Of a DNA stretch of 64,000 bases, positions 58,065-64,000 are shown piece by piece (position 1 is the stretch's first letter; each line of letters opens with the position of its first letter). The position numbers were made by a program, and so were the translations under genes. The notes below the pieces were generated by a model. That model worked only from the letters and a program-made list of their open reading frames with translations. It ran no database searches and was not told where the DNA came from. Source of the stretch: Acuticoccus kalidii. Lineage in GTDB: Bacteria; Pseudomonadota; Alphaproteobacteria; Rhizobiales; Amorphaceae. The DNA is taken from contig NZ_JAKGCS010000007.1 of NCBI RefSeq assembly GCF_021556395.1, positions 62,001 through 126,000 on the forward strand, in the 5' to 3' direction.

Positions 58065-59140
58065 GCCTTTGTGTCATCGTCGCCAATATGACGCCCGCCC
58101 ATTTCGGCTGGGGCGTGCGCGCGCCGAGCCTGCGGGCCGAGCAGCTCGCCCACCTTGCCCGCGCGGTCTATGACGAGGTGCGTTTTCTGATTTTCCTGAG
58201 CCGCTTCAATCTCCTGCGTCAGGAGCGCGGCTTTGCCGTCCTCGCATCGAGCCGGGAGGACACGACCGTCATCCCCGCCTCCGCCTTCACCACCTATGCC
58301 GAGCGCCTCGCGCCGGCGACGTTCGTCTTCACCCAGGCCGAATTCGCCGAGGAGGCGGCCTTCGCCGCGGCCCGCCACACCGTCGTCTACGATATCCTCG
58401 CCCCGCGCGCGAAAGAGCTCGCGGCCGGCGGGGCCGCCGATGCAGCGCTACAAACCCATCACGACCAGCACCGCCGGATGATCGCCTGTGCGCGCCGCGT
58501 CCTCGTGAACGGCGCCCGCTCGGAGCGCCTCTTCGCCGACGATCTTCAGGGCGCCGATACCGCTCTGTGCCCCCTCGCGCCGGAACCGCCGACGATGGCG
58601 CGCACGGCGGGCGACACACTGATCTTCGGCGGCAAGCCCCAACGCTGGACGCAAAGCGCCCCGCTTTTCGAGGCGATGGCCGCCTACCTCACCGCACGGC
58701 GCGACGTTCCGGCCATCATGATCGCCGAGCCGCCGAAGCCGAACGAGGCCCATGCGGCCGCCTATTCGGAGCTGTTCCTCGCGCCGAACGTCACGCCGCT
58801 CTGGAATATCTCCCACCACAATTATCAAGAACTCCTCAGCCGCGCCGCCGGCTATATCGATTGGGCGCCGCTCAGCGACGAGCGGACCTATGCGACCTCG
58901 ACCCGGATCCTCCAGGCGATCGCCGCGCGCGTCCCGGTCCTCCATCAAGCCGGCACCGCGCTCGACGAATTCTTCGACGTCTTTCCTGGAATGTGCATCG
59001 AAGGGCCGATCGAGCCGCGCCATGTCGCCGCCTTCGCCGAACGCGCGATCGCGGGCGGCTATGACCGCGAGGTCGAGGCCGCCGCGGGGCGCCTCGCCGC
59101 CTTCCGCACCGCACCCGTCTTCGAAGGACTGGCCGCATGA
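58061..59140 (+). CDS. glycosyltransferase-like protein (GT-B fold), first of two
   Basis: 359 residues from a GTG overlapping the previous stop (GTGA). The pattern fits a GT-B glycosyltransferase: CVIVANMTPAHFGWGVRAPS at the N-terminus, VVYDILAPRAKEL and RRVLVNGARSERLFADDL in the middle, and ATSTRILQAIAARVPVLHQA near the C-terminus in the place where GT4 enzymes have the EAxAxGxP helix. The catalytic glutamate pair is not obvious. Acceptor and donor unknown. Confidence 0.7.
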   Translation: MSLCVIVANMTPAHFGWGVRAPSLRAEQLAHLARAVYDEVRFLIFLSRFNLLRQERGFAVLASSREDTTVIPASAFTTYAERLAPATFVFTQAEFAEEAAFAAARHTVVYDILAPRAKELAAGGAADAALQTHHDQHRRMIACARRVLVNGARSERLFADDLQGADTALCPLAPEPPTMARTAGDTLIFGGKPQRWTQSAPLFEAMAAYLTARRDVPAIMIAEPPKPNEAHAAAYSELFLAPNVTPLWNISHHNYQELLSRAAGYIDWAPLSDERTYATSTRILQAIAARVPVLHQAGTALDEFFDVFPGMCIEGPIEPRHVAAFAERAIAGGYDREVEAAAGRLAAFRTAPVFEGLAA

Positions 59141-60174
59141 GGGTGATCACCGTCCTCAGCAAGGCCGACACCTGGTCGGTCCAGACACTGCTTCTCACCT
59201 ATGCCCGTCATGCCGAAGCGTGCGGGATCGAGGCGCAGCGCGTCGCCCTCGAGGACGGGGCGCTCGCCAACGCCCCGAAGGGTATGGGCCCCAAAAGCGC
59301 CGCGCGTGGCGCCGCCGGCATGGCGGGCGACCTCGCCGTTTTCAATCCCGAGCCCGGCGACGTCGCGCGGCTCGCCGATATCGAACCCGGGCGGCACGAC
59401 GTCGTCATGTTCGCCGAACCGGCTGTCCACCGCGCCGCCGTCGCCCATTATGGCCGAACCCAGCCGCGCTTCGTGCAGGTGCTCTCCACCGCCCGCTTTT
59501 CCGCCCAAACAGACCACGGCTATGGCTACCGCCTTCTGGCAAAGCCGATCACGCGCATCGCGCCCTCTCGGGCGCTCTTCGACGCGGTGAGCCCGCACGT
59601 GGAGGCGATCGACCGTCTCGTCTGCATCGAAAGCGAACTGCAGGCCGCGCACCACGTCCGCGTGCCGCGCGACCCGCGCGACGGATCGAAACGCAAGATC
59701 GCGATCGCCGCCTCCGACGGCGAGGCCCCCGCGGCGATACTCGATGAGGCGATTCGGCGAGGGTTGCACGCCGATCCCGTCGTCATTTCGGCAAATGCTG
59801 ACGCGGAAACGCGCGCAATGCGTTTCGCCGCGGTCGATATTTTTCTCGCGTGGCCTGGCGATGGAGAGTGGATCCATCGCCCGTCCCTCGAAGCGATGGC
59901 CGCCGGGGCTGCATTGATGATTCCCGACGGCCCGGCTGTCCGGTCCCTCCCGGACGGGGCCGAAACACAGATCATCATCGAGCGCGATCATGGGGCGGCG
60001 GTTGCCGCGCTCCTCGGGCTCGGCGCCGATGGGGGGCGGATCGAAATGACGGGGCGTGCGGCCGCCCGCACCCTGTCGCATCCCCCGACGGTGACGGAGC
60101 GTCGCGCCATCGGGGCGCTGCTCGCGGGCCTTGCCGATGAGCCGTCGCGCCAGTTCGCGGACGGCGTCAGTTGA
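59137..60174 (+). CDS. glycosyltransferase-like protein (GT-B fold), second of two
   Basis: 345 residues, ATGA overlap with the gene upstream. VVMFAEPAVHRAAVAHYG and FVQVLSTARFSAQTDHGYGYR in the N-terminal half, and HRPSLEAMAAGAALMIPDGP near residue 250, which resembles the GT4 nucleotide-sugar loop. The protein is shorter than most GT4 enzymes. No membrane helices. Same cluster and probably same pathway as its neighbours. Confidence 0.7.
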   Translation: MRVITVLSKADTWSVQTLLLTYARHAEACGIEAQRVALEDGALANAPKGMGPKSAARGAAGMAGDLAVFNPEPGDVARLADIEPGRHDVVMFAEPAVHRAAVAHYGRTQPRFVQVLSTARFSAQTDHGYGYRLLAKPITRIAPSRALFDAVSPHVEAIDRLVCIESELQAAHHVRVPRDPRDGSKRKIAIAASDGEAPAAILDEAIRRGLHADPVVISANADAETRAMRFAAVDIFLAWPGDGEWIHRPSLEAMAAGAALMIPDGPAVRSLPDGAETQIIIERDHGAAVAALLGLGADGGRIEMTGRAAARTLSHPPTVTERRAIGALLAGLADEPSRQFADGVS

Positions 60175-60485
60175 TGCGCCCCGACATACCGACCGCGGCG
60201 GACCATCGCGGAGGCGGCAAGCTTCGCCACAGGCCGATGGTGTTTCACGGTGGGTGGCGGGCTCGTCGGGGGCGTCTTTTCCATTCCATCATGGCCGCGT
60301 TCGGTTGGGCGGGCGTGATGGCATGGCACACCGTGCTCCTGCGCGCCGTCGGGCCGTTGGGCGCGGCGGGTTGGTCTTTCGTGCCATCGGGTGCGGTGGG
60401 CGAGCCCGGCAAAGCGAAGGCATCGGCCCTCGCCCGGCGCACGCTTGGGCCGAGGGCAGATGCGATCGAGCCGAGGAAAGGCCGC
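60175..60485. other. intergenic stretch between glycan cluster genes
   Basis: 311 bp; no gene seen. The frame used by the downstream broken gene is open throughout (from 60171), but no conserved residues appear before 60486, and a GGAAAGG site precedes the ATG there. No hairpin terminator is evident after the second glycosyltransferase-like gene. Confidence 0.4.
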
Positions 60486-61566
60486 ATGAGCAACAGATTG
60501 CACATCGTCCGCCAAGCCGCTCTCAAGATGGCGGGCCGCTTCGCGCCGACCGCCTCCACGGAGACGGTTCAACACGTCCGCACCGCCCCGACCCGTCCGA
60601 ACCGTGACGCGATGCCCGCGATTGCGAACCGCTGGACCGAGGCCGAACCGGACACCGCGCGCGCTGCCGGTGCCGGGCCGGATGATGCTCACCCCGCGCC
60701 CCAATCGCGCGGGTTCACTCTCATTTCGGATAGGTCCGCCTCGCCGCCCCGTTCTCTCCGATCGATAGGCCGGCCGGAGCGACCATCGACGCAGATGAAC
60801 TTGGAGGTCGTCGAGCCCTGGGCCGGCGCGACGACCGATCCGCCCGCGCCCCCGCCGCAGGACAGCGAGCCTGCCGAAGCCGCACCGGCTTCCGGCCGTG
60901 CCGGTCGATCTGGTCGCGACGAGCCCCGCACTGAAACCGCACCGAGGCGCGCCGTGCCACATGCCTCGGGGGAATGGGAGGCCGGCTCACAATCTGAAGA
61001 CCGTGCCGATCCGAGCCCGCATTCCCGCCGCGACGCCGCGGACTCCGATACGGCAAAAACGTTGCCGGAGCCGGACGGCCATCCGCCGACCATCGCCGAA
61101 CCGAGCGACGCACCGGATCTTCCTCCCGGCGCCGCGAACGCGTTGGCGGAATGGCGCGCCGCGATCGAGCCGCTCTTCGACGAGCGATATTATCTGGCAA
61201 TGCGGTGGCGCAGCGGACCCCACCGCATCGCCGGTCGAGCACTATCTGCAGATCGGGTGGCGCCAAGGTCTCGACCCGGCCCCCTGGTTCTCGAGCAAGG
61301 GCTATCTCGCGATCAATCCCGACGTCGCCGATGCCGGTATCCCGCCCTTCGTCCATTACGTCCTTTATGGCCGAAACGAAGGCCGCACCATCCGGCCGAC
61401 CGACGATGTCGCCCCCGCCGCAACACGACCCGCCCCCGCGCCACCGCCGCAGCGCGAGGAGCCGAAGGTGAGCGCCGACCTCCTCACGCTCCGCCGCCGC
61501 GAAAGCCGCAATGGCGCGCTTCACACCCCCCGCCGGATCGAGCGGTGTCTCGATCGAGGGATATGA
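60486..61566 (+). pseudogene. frameshifted protein with YYLA...NPDV...HY...GRNEGR repeats
   Basis: Starts at ATG 60486 (MSNRLHIVRQ) after GGAAAGG, runs through a long Pro/Ala/Arg-rich spacer to about 61200, where WRAAIEPLFDERYYLA begins a repeat. The continuation lies in the next frame: ASPVEHYLQIGWRQGLDPAP, FSSKGYLAINPDVADAG, then IPPFVHYVLYGRNEGR (about 61220-61390), ending at 61566. One net +1 shift between 61195 and 61215 joins the halves. These NPDV/HY/GRxEGR units normally sit at the front of large glycosyltransferases; here no catalytic domain follows, so the gene is also truncated. A sequencing error is possible. Confidence 0.7.
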
Positions 61567-61903
61567 GCCCGCGGGGGGATAGGTCGACGTAAAGCTCCGG
61601 CGACAGTGGGCACGGCTCGCCGCGATGTCGCACCGAAAGGTTTGCGGGACGGTTTACGGAAAAGCGTGGGCACTCAATGACGGATGTTCGGCATCGTTCG
61701 CACGGCGATATGGCCGGGGGCGTCGAGCTCGCCGTATTCGGTGCGCTGCCGGTCACGCGACGGCTCATTGACGGTCATCGTCTCACGATGGCCGCTCCGC
61801 ATCAGCGCCGCGATCGGCGGCCCGCGTCAGAACTCCAAAGTTGGGCGTGCCTGTTCGCCTTCGCGATGACCGCATCTCGGCCGCGGACGGCGCAATCTCG
61901 GCT
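61567..61903. other. intergenic region before ogt
   Basis: 337 bp; I see no gene, repeat or convincing hairpin. The small open frames on either strand show no conserved features. It may hold the rest of a decayed gene from the glycan cluster. Confidence 0.3.
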
Positions 61904-62416
61904 TCAGAGGAGCGTCAGCGTCGTGTGACCGGCGACGCGCGCTTCGAGGTCCAAAAGGTAGCGCTTCGTCGCGATGCCGCCGCCGAAGCCGGTGAGCTTT
62001 CCCGTGGAGCCGATGACACGGTGGCACGGCAGAATGATCGGCAGCGGATTGGCCCCATTCGCAGCGCCAACCGCCCGGCTCGCCCCCGAAGCGCCCAGCG
62101 TCAGCGCAAGGTCGCCATATGAGCGCGTCTCGCCGTAAGGGATCGTGGCGAGAAGGTGCCACACGTGCTGTTGAAAGGGCGTGCCGCGCGGGTCAATCGC
62201 GATGTCGAAGGCGCGCAGTTCACCGGTGAAATAGGCGGCGAGCTGGTCCCGCACGTCGCGAAACACGCGATCGTCGCGGATCCAGGTCGGAGCGGGCTCC
62301 ATCGCGCGTGATCCGCTCGGAAATCCGAGAACCTGGAGCGCGTCCGTTTCGCCGGCGAGAAGGAGCGCGCCGATCGGGCTCTCGAAATAGGTGTAGGCGA
62401 GAGACGCCCCGCGCAT
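61904..62416 (-). CDS. ogt: methylated-DNA--protein-cysteine S-methyltransferase
   Basis: 170 residues, O6-alkylguanine-DNA alkyltransferase. The active site PCHRVI contains the acceptor cysteine, preceded by ANGANPLPIIL, with the helix-turn-helix GETRSYGDLALTLGASGASRAVG and the C-terminal FGGGIATKRYLLDLE. N-terminal domain is the short Ogt type with no Ada regulatory part. Repairs alkylated guanine by suicide transfer. Monocistronic, with a 565-bp upstream gap. Confidence 0.95.
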   Translation of the reverse strand: MRGASLAYTYFESPIGALLLAGETDALQVLGFPSGSRAMEPAPTWIRDDRVFRDVRDQLAAYFTGELRAFDIAIDPRGTPFQQHVWHLLATIPYGETRSYGDLALTLGASGASRAVGAANGANPLPIILPCHRVIGSTGKLTGFGGGIATKRYLLDLEARVAGHTTLTLL

Positions 62417-62981
62417 GCCTTCCCCCTCGGGCCAATCGTGGCCGCCGTCAGAGTGCGTCCGGCCGGCCGCCGCGGCAAGATCCGAGCGACGTCATCCCCC
62501 GCCGGCTGCGCCTCGGCGCGCCGTGAGCGCGTCCGTCGGCGTCATGCGCGCTCCGATGCGGGTCGTTCAACGGAGCGGCTCCGGCTTGAGCTCGGGCGAT
62601 CGCCGCCCGGGCCGTAGGCTCATTCGCGCGCAGCCGCCATTGTATGGAGGCGCGAGGACAGGCGGCGCGCCTGCCGGAGCGGGCGGCAACGCGGCGGACA
62701 TGGTTCAGCATGGAAAACCGGAAGCGCCCTCTCCCGACGGGTCAATCCGTGCCGGCCATCGGAAGGGCGGATTATCGCGGCGCGCTTGCACCAACCGGGT
62801 GATGTCGCAGCGCCGCATTGTACGGGCCCGAAAATCTCTCATTCGCCGAAACGCCGCCTCTTCATTGAGGGGCACAAGGCCCGGCCGCGGCACCGATGGC
62901 ATGAAAAACCCGCCGCGTTCGGGTGAACGGGCGGGTTTTCGCGAGGCATTTCGGCGGACGCGCCGCCGAGAGTTGACCGGC
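62417..62981. other. intergenic region between ogt and pdhB
   Basis: 565 bp. Apart from the pdhB terminator at 62905-62939, no gene or RNA is seen. An 87-codon open frame at 62448-62711 on the minus strand has an Arg/Ala-rich, unconserved product and no ribosome site. The ogt promoter should lie within the first 100 bp. Confidence 0.35.
62905..62939 (-). terminator. rho-independent terminator of pdhB
   Basis: Ten-bp stem AAAACCCGCC / GGCGGGTTTT enclosing a smaller hairpin (GTTC / GAAC), ending in a T run in the minus direction. It begins 43 bp after the pdhB stop codon. Strongest terminator in the window together with that after ialB. Confidence 0.88.
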
Positions 62982-64000
62982 TCAGGCCGTGTAGGTGACG
63001 GCCTTCACCGCGTCGATCACCTCGCCGACATTCGGCAGAGCGAGCTTTTCGAGGTTCGCGGCATAGGGCATCGGAACGTCCTTGCCGGTGACGCGCAGGA
63101 CCGGAGCGTCGAGGAAGTCGAACGCCTTCTCCATCAGCTGATAGCCGATTTCGGAGGAGATCGAGCAGGTCGGGAACGCCTCTTCGACCGTGACGCAACG
63201 GTTGGTCTTGCGGACCGACTTGATCACCGTCTCGATGTCGAGCGGGCGGATCGTGCGCAGGTTGATCACCTCGGCGTCGATGCCCATGCCGGCAAGCTCC
63301 TCGGCCGCCTTCATCGCGTAGGTCATGCCGATGCCGAAGGAGACGATCGTCACGTCCTTGCCCTTCTTCTCGACCTTCGCCTTGCCGATCGGCAGCACGA
63401 AATCGTCATCGACGGGCACATCGAAGGAGTGGCCGTAGAGGATTTCGTTCTCGAGGAAGATGACGGGGTTCGGATCGCGGATCGCGGCCTTGAGGAGGCC
63501 CTTCGCGTCCATCGCCGAATAAGGCTGGATCACGCGGTGGCCGGGCACGTGCGCGTACCAGGCCGCAAAGTCCTGGCTGTGCTGTGCCGCGACGCGGGCG
63601 GCCGCGCCGTTGGGACCGCGGAAGACGATCGAGCACTTGATAAAGCCGCCCGACATATAGTGCGTCTTCGCGGCGGAGTTGATGATCTGGTCGATCGCCT
63701 GCATGGCGAAGTTGAACGTCATGAACTCGACGATCGGCTTCAGCCCCGCAAAGCCCGCGCCGACGCCGACGCCGGTAAAGCCATGCTCGGTGATCGGGGT
63801 GTCGATCACCCGTTTGGCGCCGAACTCGTCGAGAAGGCCCTGGGAGACTTTGTAGGCGCCCTGATATTCGGCGACTTCCTCGCCCATCAGGAAGACGTCG
63901 CCGTCTTTGCGCATCTCCTCGGCCATCGCGTCGCGGAGCGCTTCGCGCACCGTGATCTGCTTCATCTCGGTGCCTTCCGGCACGTCCGGCTCGTCGGGCT
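62982..64000 (-). CDS. pdhB: pyruvate dehydrogenase E1 component subunit beta, 5' end outside window
   Basis: About 339 residues are visible; the frame stays open to the window edge ([21 protein letters not shown]), so the true start is upstream. In Rhizobiales PdhB carries an N-terminal lipoyl domain and a Pro/Glu linker; the PDEPDVPEG tail of such a linker is what is seen here. The E1-beta body is complete: [62 protein letters not shown], and [19 protein letters not shown]. Part of the complex that converts pyruvate to acetyl-CoA. A terminator follows, so pdhC is not directly downstream. Confidence 0.95.
   Translation of the reverse strand, partial: PDEPDVPEGTEMKQITVREALRDAMAEEMRKDGDVFLMGEEVAEYQGAYKVSQGLLDEFGAKRVIDTPITEHGFTGVGVGAGFAGLKPIVEFMTFNFAMQAIDQIINSAAKTHYMSGGFIKCSIVFRGPNGAAARVAAQHSQDFAAWYAHVPGHRVIQPYSAMDAKGLLKAAIRDPNPVIFLENEILYGHSFDVPVDDDFVLPIGKAKVEKKGKDVTIVSFGIGMTYAMKAAEELAGMGIDAEVINLRTIRPLDIETVIKSVRKTNRCVTVEEAFPTCSISSEIGYQLMEKAFDFLDAPVLRVTGKDVPMPYAANLEKLALPNVGEVIDAVKAVTYTA

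Noticed and set aside
62448..62711. 87-codon minus-strand open frame in the ogt-pdhB gap
   Set aside because: Arg/Ala-rich product without recognisable similarity or ribosome binding site.

Overview
The window is about 66% G+C and carries 52 protein-coding genes (one of them broken) with no rRNA, tRNA, CRISPR array or insertion sequence that I can see. Gene content and order point to an alphaproteobacterium of the Hyphomicrobiales (Rhizobiales) type: ntrY-ntrX-trkA-dat-hfq-hflX-mazG, purL-bolA-grxD, sdhE-mfd divergent from recG, tmk-holB-metG-tatD-MBL, an IalB-like protein and HspQ are characteristic neighbourhoods of that group. I cannot name a genus from the sequence alone.

Layout. 1-4362: a bacteriophytochrome with its heme oxygenase, divergent from a GAF-PAS-GGDEF-EAL protein; the gap holds a perfect 17-bp palindrome. 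4451-16836: mostly housekeeping and metabolic genes (BNR-repeat protein, grxD, bolA, purL, an MscS-type channel, VOC protein, DsbA-like oxidoreductase, peptide-binding protein, IalB-like protein, hspQ, a lipid A acyltransferase-family enzyme). 17165-25229: accessory metabolism (AEC transporter, a GT90 glycosyltransferase of lower G+C at its 5' end, a UbiH-like monooxygenase, quinone oxidoreductase, an M20-fold protein that has lost metal ligands, an MFS transporter, a flavoprotein). 25327-34178: the nitrogen/redox two-component system NtrYX, potassium uptake regulator TrkA, an aminotransferase, the RNA chaperone Hfq, HflX GTPase and MazG. 34414-43982: membrane proteins of unknown role, then a run of overlapping genes for replication, translation and nucleotide metabolism, RlpA, a PLP dehydratase and a sulfotransferase-like protein. 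44020-50069: transcription-coupled repair (mfd), SdhE and RecG.

50073-61566 is the most distinctive block. On the minus strand, gmd, an rmd-like reductase, a large two-part glycosyltransferase and an imelysin-like protein run in one direction. On the plus strand, starting about 245 bp from gmd, a sulfotransferase is followed by three overlapping genes (one unknown, two glycosyltransferase-like) and then a frameshifted gene carrying NPDV...HY...GR-type repeats. Together they look like a locus for a surface glycan containing a GDP-mannose-derived 6-deoxyhexose, possibly sulfated. The window closes with ogt and the 5'-truncated pdhB, whose transcript appears to end at a clear terminator instead of continuing into pdhC.

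Many long open frames lie antisense to real genes because of the high G+C; they were not annotated. Starts were chosen by Shine-Dalgarno spacing, family length and translational coupling; many neighbours overlap by ATGA or TGATG.
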